From positions 2,160,501 through 2,224,500 of the forward strand of contig NC_021149.1 of the NCBI RefSeq assembly GCF_000380335.1: 64,000 bases of DNA. Direction: 5' to 3'. A program made the position numbers and the translations under genes. This DNA is from Azotobacter vinelandii CA. GTDB lineage: Bacteria; Pseudomonadota; Gammaproteobacteria; Pseudomonadales; Pseudomonadaceae. The notes under the pieces were generated by a model that saw only the letters and a list, made by a program, of their open reading frames with translations, was not told the origin of the DNA and searched no databases. Below are positions 17,172-24,891 of this stretch, one piece after another (the stretch's first letter is position 1; every line of letters starts with the position of its first letter).

Positions 17172-18215
17172 GTGAGCGATTCATCGCCTCCCCGCAAACG
17201 GCGTACGGCCGGGCGCATCACGCTTAACGACGTCGCCCGCGAGGTGGGGGTTTCGGCGCTGACCGTCTCGCGTTTCTTCAATCATCCCGAGCGGGTTTCG
17301 GAAGAACTGCGTCAGCGTATCGGCGAAGCCGTCTCGGCACTCGGCTATGTACCCAATCTGGTCGCCGGCAGCCTCGCTTCCGCGCGCAGCCGTATCGTCG
17401 GCATGGTCATCCCGAATATTTCGGGTCCCATCTTCGCCAATACCATCCAGGGCTTCAGCGACACCCTGAGCCGGCACGGATACCAGTTGCTGCTGGCCTC
17501 CAGCTACTTCTCGCCGGAACAGGAGGAAAATGCCGTGCGCGCTTTTCTCGGCTGGTCGCCGGCCGCATTGGTGGTCACCAGTCATTTCCATAGCGAGGGC
17601 ACGGAAAAACTTCTTGCCGGAACGGACATCCCCGTGGTCGAGATTTGGGATTACCAACCCGAACGCGCGCCCATTCAGGTCGGTTTCCAGCACTACGATG
17701 TGGGGGAAATGGCGGTACGCCATCTGCTCGGCAAGGGTTACCGGCGCATCGCCTTCGTGCTGAACAGCGCCGCCGGAGACTTCAGCGCCTTGGATAGGCG
17801 CGATGGCTATGCGGCCATCCTGGAAGCCGCTGGACTCCAGCCCTGGAATTTCGTCCCCAGCATCGGCAGCGCACCTTTCGAGGCAGGCAAGGAGGCCATG
17901 GAAACGCTGATGCAGGGTACGCCGAAGCCCGATGCGATCATTTTCGCCAATGACAACCTGGCGGCCGGCGGCCTGCTCGCCGCGCAACGCATGGGCCTGC
18001 GCATCCCCGACGATTGCGCTGTCATGGGGTTCGGCGACTACGCCTTCGCCCACATGCTGTTACCGAGCCTGAGCACCATCCGGCCACCGTCGCTGGCGAT
18101 CGGTGAAATGGCTGCGCTGCGGGTATTGGAAAGCCTCGGGGCGATAGCCACGACGCTGCCGGTGCAGCGCTTGAACCGGCTCGAATGCCAACTGGTCGAG
18201 CGGGAAAGCACATAG
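17172..18215 (+). CDS. LacI-family transcriptional regulator, GntR (gluconate)-like
   Basis: A 347-residue LacI-family regulator. The N-terminal helix-turn-helix and hinge are clear (ITLNDVAREVGVSALTVSRFF ... LGYVPNLVAGSLAS), followed by a periplasmic-binding-protein-like effector domain (FANDNLAAGGLLAAQRMGLRIPDD). It most resembles the gluconate repressor GntR, including the VPVVEIWDYQ-type region. The GTG start at 17172 has GAGAGGAAA upstream. It is divergent from the receptor operon with an operator between them, so local control is likely. The effector is unknown; no gluconate genes are next to it. Confidence 0.88.
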   Translation: MSDSSPPRKRRTAGRITLNDVAREVGVSALTVSRFFNHPERVSEELRQRIGEAVSALGYVPNLVAGSLASARSRIVGMVIPNISGPIFANTIQGFSDTLSRHGYQLLLASSYFSPEQEENAVRAFLGWSPAALVVTSHFHSEGTEKLLAGTDIPVVEIWDYQPERAPIQVGFQHYDVGEMAVRHLLGKGYRRIAFVLNSAAGDFSALDRRDGYAAILEAAGLQPWNFVPSIGSAPFEAGKEAMETLMQGTPKPDAIIFANDNLAAGGLLAAQRMGLRIPDDCAVMGFGDYAFAHMLLPSLSTIRPPSLAIGEMAALRVLESLGAIATTLPVQRLNRLECQLVEREST

Positions 18216-18286
18216 GGACGATCCGGGCGGAAACGAAAGCCGTAGCCGCTTCCAGGCCCGGGGGAAGTGGCCGGAACCGCCCTGAT

Positions 18287-18334
18287 TGACGGCGAACCCG
18301 GCGATCCCCGCCCGCTCGATGGCGGCCATGGCCC
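18287..18334 (-). pseudogene. 48-bp remnant of an exbD 3' end
   Basis: On the minus strand this stretch reads AMAAIERAGI followed by a decayed tail, matching the ExbD C-terminus, and the DNA differs from exbD copy 1 at only a few positions. The TGACGGCGA at its edge matches copy 1, not copy 2. It lies about 1 kb from the 3' end of exbD copy 2, on the other side of the toxin-antitoxin cassette. Confidence 0.8.
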
Positions 18335-18356
18335 CGGTGTCCGCGAGAGGGCACGC

Positions 18357-18402
18357 TTGTCCGCTCCGGCGAATGCCGGATACAATCCGGCGAACACCGG
18401 AT
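18357..18402 (+). promoter_or_regulatory. Promoter with tandem operators for the ParS/RES toxin-antitoxin operon
   Basis: A sigma70-like promoter can be read as TTGTCC (18357-18362), an 18-bp spacer, and TACAAT (18381-18386). Two 17-bp direct repeats, each internally palindromic, lie at 18365-18381 and 18386-18402 (consensus TCCGGCGAAyrCCGGAT). They are exactly 21 bp apart, two helical turns, and cover the spacer, the -10 and the start region. This is what an autoregulated antitoxin operator should look like. Confidence 0.75.
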
Positions 18403-18414
18403 CGGAGGTCCTCC

Positions 18415-18864
18415 ATGCTTGCCGAAGTGCTGCGTGACCACGGCTATACCGCGTACCGGGTGCGTCTTCGCAGTCTGCTGGACATTCCCGAGTCGGCAAC
18501 CGACTTCGAGATCCACACCCGGATTACCCAGGGCTTTCCCGCGGCACGCCTGATGCAGTTGACCGAGGCCGGGGTTGTCACGCCACTGGAGCGCGACCAG
18601 ATCATTCCCCTGCGCACCCTCAAGAGCCGCATCGAGCGCGATCAGCCGCTGACCGTGGAGGAAAGCGACAGGTTCTTTCGCGCCGCTCACATCACGGCGA
18701 TGGCCGAAGCCGTCTTCGGCGATCGCGAAAAGGCCAGGCGCTGGCTTTCCAAACCCAAGGAGCGGTTTTCCGGCCTGACTCCCATGCAGATGCTCACCAC
18801 CCAGCAGGGCACCGCTCAGGTGGAAGAAATGTTGCTGCAGATCGTCGAAGGCCTGGCCTTGTGA
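18415..18864 (+). CDS. Antitoxin of the ParS/Xre/MbcA family (RES-type system)
   Basis: A 149-residue antitoxin. The C-terminal half has the ParS/MbcA features: AEAVFGDREKARRWLSKPKERFSGLTPMQML and a final EEMLLQIVEGLAL that normally covers the toxin active site. The N-terminal half is a helix-turn-helix-like DNA-binding domain. A perfect GGAGG lies 7 bp before the ATG. It overlaps the toxin start by 4 bp (GTGA). With the toxin it should bind the tandem repeats just upstream and repress the operon. Confidence 0.9.
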   Translation: MLAEVLRDHGYTAYRVRLRSLLDIPESATDFEIHTRITQGFPAARLMQLTEAGVVTPLERDQIIPLRTLKSRIERDQPLTVEESDRFFRAAHITAMAEAVFGDREKARRWLSKPKERFSGLTPMQMLTTQQGTAQVEEMLLQIVEGLAL

Positions 18865-19298
18865 TCCTCTGGCGGATCAGCGCCTACGCCGATCTCGGCG
18901 GAGTCGGCGGCTTGCGCGCCAGCGGCCGCTGGCATCATATCGGCAGGCCGGTCGTCTATGCGGCGGAAAGCCCGGCCGGGGCGATGCTGGAGGTGCTCGT
19001 CCATCTGGAAATCGATCCCGAGGACTTCCCGGCGACGCTGCAGTTGATCCGCATCGAGCTTCCGGATCCGGTTTCGCTGGCCGAACTCGCGCCGCTGCCG
19101 GAGAACTGGAAGTCCGACCCGGAAGCCACCCGCGCCATCGGCGACCGGTTTCTGGATACGAGGAGCGCCCTGCTGCTCCCGGTACCCAGTGCCATCATCC
19201 CCTGCACGACCAACTATCTGTTCAACCCCGTACATCCCGAAGCCAGCGGCGCGAGCATCCGGGTGGAGCAGTTTCCCCTCGACGCCCGGCTCGTCTGA
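18861..19298 (+). CDS. RES-domain toxin (NAD+-degrading family)
   Basis: A 145-residue RES toxin. The family-defining Arg, Glu and Ser are in place: Arg in LWRIS, GRWHHIGRPVVYAAESPAGAMLEVLVH supplies the central residues including the Glu, and Ser occurs near PVPSAIIPCTTNYLFNP. Characterised relatives (Res, MbcT) deplete cellular NAD+ by phosphorolysis or hydrolysis. The GTG start overlaps the antitoxin stop, giving translational coupling. Its stop lies only 20 bp from the stop of the convergent exbD copy 2. Confidence 0.9.
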   Translation: MILWRISAYADLGGVGGLRASGRWHHIGRPVVYAAESPAGAMLEVLVHLEIDPEDFPATLQLIRIELPDPVSLAELAPLPENWKSDPEATRAIGDRFLDTRSALLLPVPSAIIPCTTNYLFNPVHPEASGASIRVEQFPLDARLV

Positions 19299-19318
19299 AG
19301 ACACGGCCCGACGTGCGA

Positions 19319-19720
19319 TCAGCGTGCGGTGATCACCGCGAGCTTGGTGATCCCCGCCCGCTCGATGGCGGCCATGGCCCTGGCCACCACGCCGTAGTCC
19401 ACCTGGTCGTCGGCCTGCAACTGCACGCGCAGCTCGGCATCCGCAGCCTTGGCCGCCTGCAGGTTGCTTTCCAGCAGGTCGGGCTGGATCTCGTCCTTGT
19501 TGATGAACAGCTTGCCGCTGCCGTCGATGCTCACCACCAGCGGGTCCTTGGTGTCCGGCGGGGCGACCGCCTCGGTCTTGGGCAGGTTGATGGGGATGCT
19601 GTTGGTCAGCATCGGCGCGGTGACGATGAACACCACCAGCAGCACCAGCATCACGTCGACCAGCGGCGTGACGTTCATCTCGCTGAGGACTTCGTCGCTT
19701 TCCTGGGTCGAGAAGGCCAT
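19319..19720 (-). CDS. exbD: Biopolymer transport protein ExbD (copy 2)
   Basis: A 133-residue ExbD with the same protein sequence as copy 1. It starts 1 bp after the exbB copy 2 stop. Up to a few codons before its end the DNA is essentially the same as copy 1; the last codons (AVITAR-stop) are recoded with different synonymous codons and another stop (TGA versus TAA). This is where the toxin-antitoxin cassette abuts, so the 3' end may have been supplied from outside. Confidence 0.95.
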   Translation of the reverse strand: MAFSTQESDEVLSEMNVTPLVDVMLVLLVVFIVTAPMLTNSIPINLPKTEAVAPPDTKDPLVVSIDGSGKLFINKDEIQPDLLESNLQAAKAADAELRVQLQADDQVDYGVVARAMAAIERAGITKLAVITAR

Positions 19721-19721
19721 C

Positions 19722-20432
19722 TCAGATCGCCTCCTTGACGTGCTGGACACCCTGGCTCCGGCCGGCGCGCGGATACGGGATCAGCTTGAAGGCGCTCTTC
19801 TGCGCCAGGCTGTAGAAGTCGTGGGCGAAGTCGTCGAGGTCCGCGGCGGTCAGCTTCAGGCGGCGCAGGAAGTAGTTGTAGACCAGCACGGCGGGCACCG
19901 CGACGGCGATCCCCACGCCGGTGGCGACCAGGGCGGCGCCGATCGGGCCGGCGACGGTTTCCAGGCTGGCCGAGCCGGCGGCGCTGATGCCCTTGAGCGC
20001 TTCCATGATGCCCCAGACGGTGCCGAACAGGCCGATGAAGGGGGAGGTGGAGCCGATCGAGGCGACCACCGCCAGGCCGGACTCCAGGGAGCGGCGCTCG
20101 CGCTGGATCTGCTGGCGCAGGGCCCGTTCGAGGCGGTCCTGGTGGTTGATCGAATGGGCCAGGTCGTGCTGGCCGGGCTCCTCCCGGATGGCGGCGAAGC
20201 CGGCCTGGGCGACATGGGCCACGGCGCTGGCCTGGCGCTGGACCAGTTCGGCGGCGCTGTCCAGGCTGGGCGCCTGCCAGAAGTGTTTCAGCAGCCGGCG
20301 GTCGCGGTATCCGAGGCGGGCGAACTGGATGGTCTTGATCAGGGCCAGGCCCCAGGTGAGGACGGAAAAGCCGATCAAGACCCAGATGACGACATGTTCG
20401 ACCGAGGCGAAGGGGTTGCCGAGCAGATCCAT
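19722..20432 (-). CDS. exbB: Biopolymer transport protein ExbB (copy 2)
   Basis: A 236-residue MotA/TolQ/ExbB proton-channel protein, differing from copy 1 at two residues that I can see (Thr in ALIKTIQ, Ser in RQASAV). The same AGGAGG precedes the ATG. It lies between tonB and exbD copies 2 and should form the motor of the second TonB complex. The near identity of the two copies points to a recent duplication or continuing gene conversion. Confidence 0.95.
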   Translation of the reverse strand: MDLLGNPFASVEHVVIWVLIGFSVLTWGLALIKTIQFARLGYRDRRLLKHFWQAPSLDSAAELVQRQASAVAHVAQAGFAAIREEPGQHDLAHSINHQDRLERALRQQIQRERRSLESGLAVVASIGSTSPFIGLFGTVWGIMEALKGISAAGSASLETVAGPIGAALVATGVGIAVAVPAVLVYNYFLRRLKLTAADLDDFAHDFYSLAQKSAFKLIPYPRAGRSQGVQHVKEAI

Positions 20433-20465
20433 GGTGGGTTCCTCCTGAAGAAGGGTGCGGATGGG

Positions 20466-21326
20466 TTAGTTCAGTTTGAAATCGATGGGCACGGTCACCC
20501 AGCCGTCCTGGGCCTGGTCGCCGCGCTTGGCGGGGACGAAGCTCCAGCGGCGGACCGCGGCGACCGCGGCTTCGTCGAGCAGGTCGCGGCCGCTGGACTG
20601 CTGGACGCGGATCTCGCTCGGCCTGCCGCTGGCCAGCACATGCACGCGCAGCAGGACGCTGCCTTCCCAATTGCGGCGCAGGGCCAGGGCCGGGTATTCG
20701 GGTGCCGGATTCTTCAGATAGCCGGCGCCGGCCGAGGGCGGCGTGAGCGGGGCCTGGGCGGGCGCGGGCGCCGATGTCGGGGCGGCCGGGGCCGGGGCCG
20801 GGGCCGGGGCCGGGGCCGGGGCCGGGGGCGCCGTCGGAGCGGGTGGCGCCTCGGCCTTGGCCGGAGGCGTCCTGGCCGGCTTGGCTTCGGCCTTCTGCCT
20901 GGGCGGTTGGGGTTTGGGGGGCTTGGGCGGCGCCTTCCTGGGGGCCAGTTCCTCGACCACCGGCGGAGGGGGAGGCGGTTCCGGTGCGGCGACCGCCGGT
21001 GGCGGAGGCGTCGGTTCGACCGGCTCGGCGGGTGGGGCCGGGCTGCTGAACTCGATGGTCATGGGAGGGATTTGCACGGGGACTTCCGGCAGGGGCGGCG
21101 CGCTGTGCCGGCCGAGCCAATGCAGGGCGCCGGCGTGCAGCGCCAGCGCCAGGGCACCGAGCAGGAGCGCTTCCCGGCGGCGCAACGGGCGCGTATCCGG
21201 CGCCGCGAAGCGCACGGAGCCCAGGGCGCGCCGGACCGGCGCGCCAAAGTCGGGAACCTCGCCAGAAATATCCGCTTCAGGCCATGGCCCGGCAGCGGGG
21301 CCATTGGCTGTAAGGACGCTGCCCAT
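20466..21326 (-). CDS. tonB: TonB energy-transducing protein (copy 2)
   Basis: A 286-residue TonB. The anchor helix is REALLLGALALALHAGALHWLG, followed by the Pro-rich spacer and the TonB C-terminal domain, which matches copy 1. The first 50 residues are unrelated to copy 1. The spacer contains an Ala-Pro run encoded by seven tandem CCGGGG units that copy 1 lacks. The ATG at 21326 with AGGAG 7-8 bp upstream is preferred over the TTG two codons earlier. It lies downstream of the SsuD-like monooxygenase in the same direction. It can replace copy 1 if that operon is silenced by the insertion element. Confidence 0.93.
   Translation of the reverse strand: MGSVLTANGPAAGPWPEADISGEVPDFGAPVRRALGSVRFAAPDTRPLRRREALLLGALALALHAGALHWLGRHSAPPLPEVPVQIPPMTIEFSSPAPPAEPVEPTPPPPAVAAPEPPPPPPVVEELAPRKAPPKPPKPQPPRQKAEAKPARTPPAKAEAPPAPTAPPAPAPAPAPAPAPAAPTSAPAPAQAPLTPPSAGAGYLKNPAPEYPALALRRNWEGSVLLRVHVLASGRPSEIRVQQSSGRDLLDEAAVAAVRRWSFVPAKRGDQAQDGWVTVPIDFKLN
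20786..20827. repeat. CCGGGG hexanucleotide tandem repeat, seven units, in tonB copy 2
   Basis: Seven perfect CCGGGG units encode an Ala-Pro run in the TonB periplasmic spacer. The number of units should be able to change by slippage without breaking the frame. Copy 1 has no such expansion at the matching place. Confidence 0.9.
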
Positions 21327-21397
21327 CGGCAATACTCCTGAACGAAACGTCTATCCGGGGGATGACAGGAAGAAACCGAAAGCGATCGCTGCGGATT

Positions 21398-21435
21398 CGC
21401 AAGCGCCGATGGCCCGGCGGAGCCACGCGCTTGCG
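21398..21435 (-). terminator. Inverted repeat between ssuD-like gene and tonB copy 2
   Basis: Perfect 9-bp arms (CGCAAGCGC / GCGCTTGCG) with a 20-nt loop lie just downstream of the monooxygenase on the minus strand. No T-run follows. It may reduce read-through into tonB or stabilise the upstream message. Confidence 0.35.
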
Positions 21436-21458
21436 GTGCGCCCGGAGCGTCGTTCGCT

Positions 21459-22568
21459 TCAGCCGGCCAGGCTTTTCGGCGCGGCGGACTGCTCGTTCAC
21501 CAGCTTGCGGATGCGTGGCAGCAGCTCCTGCCCGTATTCGACGGCATCGCGCAACGGGTCGAAGCCTCGGAACAGGAAGGTGGTCACGCCGACGTTGTAG
21601 TAGTCCAGCGCGGCCTCGGCGACCTGGTCGGGCGTTCCGACCAGGGAGGTCGAGTTGCCCGCGGCACCGGTCAGCGCGGCGATCTCCGTCCACAGGCGCT
21701 TGTCGTGCACGGGCCTCTGGCGCGAGAAGTCCACCAGGCGCTCGGCGCCCACGTTGCTCTTGGCGCCTTCCTTGAAGCGGCGCCAGCCGCCCTGCTGGTT
21801 CACCAGCCGGGTGGCGCTTTCCAGGATGCGCTGGGAACGCGCCCAGGCTTCCTCCTCGGTCGCGCCCAGGATCGGGCGCAGCGACAGGCTGAAGCGGATG
21901 TGCTTGTCCCGGCCGTACTTGGCCGCCGCCTTGCGTACCTGGGCGATGCGTTCGCGGATGTTCTCCACCGGTTCGCCCCACATCATGTAGACGTCCGCGT
22001 GCTTGGCCGCGACCTCCACGGCGGCGTCGGAGGCGCCGGAGAAGAAGATCGGCAGGTGCGGCTTCTGCACGGGCTTCACCTGGGTCAGGTTGTCGGTGAT
22101 CTGGTAGTACTTTCCTTGGTGGTCGAAAGGCTCGGTGCTCGTCCAGGTTTTCTTGAACACGTCGAGGTATTCGTCGGTGCGCCGATAGCGCTCGTCCTTG
22201 TCGGCGAGCAGTTCGCCGTCCCGCTGCAGATCGCCGCTGTCGCCGCCGGTGATCACGTTGATCGCGGCGCGCCCGTTGCTCAACTGATCCAGGGTGGCGA
22301 ACTGGCGGGCCGCGAAGGTGGGGGCCTGGAAGCCGGGGCGGTGGGCGACCAGCAGGCCCAGCCGTTCGGTATGGGCGGCGGCGTAACTGGCCAGCACCAG
22401 GGAGTCCGGCACGCTGGTGTTCACTGCCAGCAGGGCCTTGTCGAAACCACCGTATTCCTGGGCCTGGGCGAAGGCCTTGATGAATTCCCGGTCGACCTGC
22501 GGTCCGCGCGCGGCCAGGGATTCGCTCGCTTCCTGCGGGCCGATGAAACCAATGAACTCCAGACTCAT
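21459..22568 (-). CDS. ssuD: FMNH2-dependent alkanesulfonate monooxygenase-like protein
   Basis: A 369-residue luciferase-like monooxygenase of the SsuD branch, close to the usual 380. Landmarks are SLVLASYAAAHTERLGLLVAHRPG, ATLDQLSNGRAAINVITGGD with the phosphate-binding region, HLPIFFSGASDAAVEVAAKHADVY, and WARSQRILESATRL with the Arg-rich loop region. Such enzymes release sulfite from sulfonates or sulfones using FMNH2 from an SsuE-type reductase, which is not present here. The ATG at 22568 starts MSLEFIGFIG, and GGAG lies 11 bp upstream. An AT-rich island at 22640-22715 probably carries its promoter. The exact substrate remains open. Confidence 0.85.
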   Translation of the reverse strand: MSLEFIGFIGPQEASESLAARGPQVDREFIKAFAQAQEYGGFDKALLAVNTSVPDSLVLASYAAAHTERLGLLVAHRPGFQAPTFAARQFATLDQLSNGRAAINVITGGDSGDLQRDGELLADKDERYRRTDEYLDVFKKTWTSTEPFDHQGKYYQITDNLTQVKPVQKPHLPIFFSGASDAAVEVAAKHADVYMMWGEPVENIRERIAQVRKAAAKYGRDKHIRFSLSLRPILGATEEEAWARSQRILESATRLVNQQGGWRRFKEGAKSNVGAERLVDFSRQRPVHDKRLWTEIAALTGAAGNSTSLVGTPDQVAEAALDYYNVGVTTFLFRGFDPLRDAVEYGQELLPRIRKLVNEQSAAPKSLAG

Positions 22569-22963
22569 TTCACATGTTCTCCATTCTGAAAGGTGCTTGC
22601 CGATATGCGACAAGACGGATTTGCGCTGCTGTCGTGATGCTAGGAAAAGCCGTCTGAATATGCAAAAACATTATAGAAATATCTATATAATGATTTTGGT
22701 TTATATAACTGAAGCGAGGGGGCCGCTATCGCGACGCAGAGGATCGCCGTGCGTGCAGGCGCATGCGTGAACGGGTTGCGTTGGTGCGGAGAATGGGAAA
22801 GTCCGGAGCGGGTCAGGGTCCGTCGAGCGCCGGACCGTCGGCCGGATCCGGGGCCAGGCGGCGCTGGACCGCTGCGGATATCCGGGCGGCGGGAAAGTCG
22901 CTCACATGCTCCCTCGGGAGCCCGGCTGCATCGTCGTTCGACGTGGGGACTCTCTGCGCCGTT
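22569..22963 (-). promoter_or_regulatory. Promoter region of the ssuD-like gene with an AT-rich inverted repeat
   Basis: An A/T island at about 22655-22712 contains the inverted repeat CATTATA (22669-22675) / TATAATG (22686-22692). It resembles the islands before other sulfur operons here and is a candidate site for a CysB-type regulator. The remaining GC-rich sequence to 22963 shows no convincing gene. Confidence 0.5.
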
Positions 22964-23167
22964 TCAGGCGTGGGCGCCATCGAAGGAATTGACCGGCCTG
23001 GGCGGGCCGAGGTGCTCGCGCAGGGTGCTTCCCCGGTATTCCGTGCGGAACAGGCCGCGCCGCTGCAACTCCGGCACCATCAGGGAGAGGAAGAATTCGG
23101 CGCCGCCGGGCAGGCGCCAGCCGCCCAGGTGACTGCCGGAGTGAGTCAGGAAGAGGGCGAGATGCAT
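22964..23167 (-). pseudogene. Internally deleted NtaA/DmoA-type monooxygenase remnant
   Basis: A 67-codon open frame joins a monooxygenase N-terminus ([20 protein letters not shown]) directly to a family C-terminus ([26 protein letters not shown]). About 370 internal codons, including the whole flavin site, are missing, yet the frame stays open. The full-length relatives in this window carry both end motifs. It sits downstream of tauD in the same direction and is a clean in-frame deletion scar. Confidence 0.85.
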
Positions 23168-23297
23168 GGGGTGGGGTCTCGTTCGTTGTCGGTGGGGGGA
23201 AGGGCAGGTGCAGGACCGATACGTTTTCCCTGGTTGGGGCGAAACCTGTCCTCCCAGACAGGAAAGCGCCCCGGCCCTACACTCCGACACAGAAAAA

Positions 23298-24161
23298 TCA
23301 ACCCGCCCTGGCGGCCTTCCTGAGCCGATGCGGAATGTCGTCGTCGGCGATCAGCACCCGCTCCATGACGCGGGGATAGTCCCCGTAGTTGTGCACCGGA
23401 TAGTGCAGGCTGGAGCGATTGTCCCAGAAGGCTAGCGAACCCTCCCGCCACTTGAAGCGCACATGGTATTCCGGGGTGCTGAACTCCTTGAGCAGGTAGT
23501 CCACCAGTTCGCGGCTCTCCTCCGGGCTCCAGCCGAGGATGTAGGGGAACATGGAGAAGTTGATGAAGAGCACGTCCTCGCCGGTTTCCGGATGGGTGCG
23601 CACCAGCGGATGGGATACCAGCGGATAGTCGAAGCCCACCGCGTCCAGCGAGGGCTTGAAGTTGTGCACCACGTAGAGATCGTCGATGCGCGCCTTGACG
23701 TCATCGGGCAGGCCCCGGTAAACCAGCCCGCTGTCCGCCCAGATGGTGTCGCCGCCGGCCGGCGGCAGGTCCAGCGGGCGCAGGACCGCGCCGTAGGTGG
23801 GTTCCAGCAGCCAACTGGTGTCCGAGTGCCAGCGCCCGCGCAGCGCGTCCCCGTAGCGGGCCCGGGCCTCGCTGGCGATGATCTGGTGCACTTCCGGGAA
23901 CCGCTCGTCGGGCTGTTTCGAGGTCGGATGCACGTACAACTCGCCGAAATGGCGGGCGAAGGCCACCTGCTGCTCGCGGCTCAGGTGCTGGTCGCGGAAG
24001 AACAGCACCTTGTATTGCAGCAGCAGCGCCTTGAGCCGGTCGCGCTGGGCCGGGCTCAGGGGTTTCTTCAGGTCCACGCCGCTCACTTCGGCGCCGATGG
24101 TCGGCTCCAGCGGGGTGATTTCGAGGGTTTCGGTCTTGCTGGCCAGAGTTGCTGTGGTCAT
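23298..24161 (-). CDS. tauD: TauD/TfdA-family 2-oxoglutarate-dependent dioxygenase
   Basis: A 287-residue Fe(II)/2-oxoglutarate dioxygenase. The iron-binding HxD is in RWHSDTSW and the distal His in [22 protein letters not shown], whose Arg residues bind 2-oxoglutarate. N-terminal [12 protein letters not shown] and [10 protein letters not shown] are typical for the family. It should hydroxylate the carbon next to a sulfonate or sulfate-ester group so that sulfite or sulfate is released. It lies 43 bp after the peroxiredoxin gene in the leftward operon headed by the FAD oxidoreductase. It is distinct from the second TauD-like enzyme at 34179. Confidence 0.9.
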   Translation of the reverse strand: MTTATLASKTETLEITPLEPTIGAEVSGVDLKKPLSPAQRDRLKALLLQYKVLFFRDQHLSREQQVAFARHFGELYVHPTSKQPDERFPEVHQIIASEARARYGDALRGRWHSDTSWLLEPTYGAVLRPLDLPPAGGDTIWADSGLVYRGLPDDVKARIDDLYVVHNFKPSLDAVGFDYPLVSHPLVRTHPETGEDVLFINFSMFPYILGWSPEESRELVDYLLKEFSTPEYHVRFKWREGSLAFWDNRSSLHYPVHNYGDYPRVMERVLIADDDIPHRLRKAARAG

Positions 24162-24204
24162 GCGGTTTTCTCCTCTCCTTACTTACGGATGAAATCCCTG
24201 TCGT

Positions 24205-24891
24205 TCAGGGCGTGGCCCGGAGGGCCCGCGGTGCTTCCAGCAGCGCCCGGACCGCCTCCAGGATGGGGAGCGCTTCGGTGCGCACCAGCCAGTCGGGGCT
24301 CACCTCGGCGAAGTGCACGCGCCGGTCGCGGCCGATCACGATCGCCGCCGGCTGCGGCAGCTCCCAGGTACCGGTGCCGGTCAGCGCGCCGATGCCCGGT
24401 CCCTTGGCCAGGGAAGCCCGGCGGGAGGGCTCGTCGAATTCGTAGAGAATCCCGAAGCGCCGGCCCAGGGCGTTGTCCCGGTCGCTGGCCACTTCCAGCG
24501 TCAGCCCGTGGCGGGATTTGATCTCGCCCAGGCGTTCCGGAATCTGCGGGCTGACCGCCACCAGGGGCACGCCCCATGCGTGCAGGATCGGCTGGAGGTT
24601 GCGCTGGTAGTAGGGGATGGCGATGTTGCAGGCCGGGCAGCCGGCGAAGCGGAAGAACACCAGCACGGCGGGGCCGTTGGCGACCAGCTCGTCCAGCGTC
24701 AGGCGGCCGCCCTCGACCCGCAGCAGTTCGAACGGTTCGACCCGCTCGCCGGCCTTGACGAAGCGCTCCGCTCGAGCCTCCTCGACCAGGCGGCGGCGCT
24801 GCTCGACGTTCACCCGCAGCGCCGCCGGGTCCCAGGTCCGTTCCCGTTCGGCGTGCAGTTCGGCCAGCAGGCGGTTGAGGGATTCGCTCAT
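24205..24891 (-). CDS. Peroxiredoxin-like AhpC/TSA-family protein
   Basis: A 228-residue thioredoxin-fold protein of the AhpC/TSA type. The active-site segment is [18 protein letters not shown], a CPxC motif, preceded by a roughly 60-residue alpha-helical N-terminal part. The start overlaps the upstream monooxygenase stop by 4 bp (ATGA), so the two are made together. Its likely job is to remove peroxide leaking from flavin monooxygenases or to reduce a sulfur oxidation product; this is inferred only from the coupling. Closely similar genes in sulfonate clusters are usually listed as peroxiredoxin-like proteins of unknown substrate. Confidence 0.82.
   Translation of the reverse strand: MSESLNRLLAELHAERERTWDPAALRVNVEQRRRLVEEARAERFVKAGERVEPFELLRVEGGRLTLDELVANGPAVLVFFRFAGCPACNIAIPYYQRNLQPILHAWGVPLVAVSPQIPERLGEIKSRHGLTLEVASDRDNALGRRFGILYEFDEPSRRASLAKGPGIGALTGTGTWELPQPAAIVIGRDRRVHFAEVSPDWLVRTEALPILEAVRALLEAPRALRATP

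Larger units (their letters stand above)
19338..21140 (-). repeat. Direct repeat copy 2 (tonB C-terminus, exbB, exbD)
   Basis: Partner of 8203-9985, in the same orientation. Differences cluster in the tonB spacer, where copy 2 is longer because of a hexanucleotide expansion. Confidence 0.9.
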
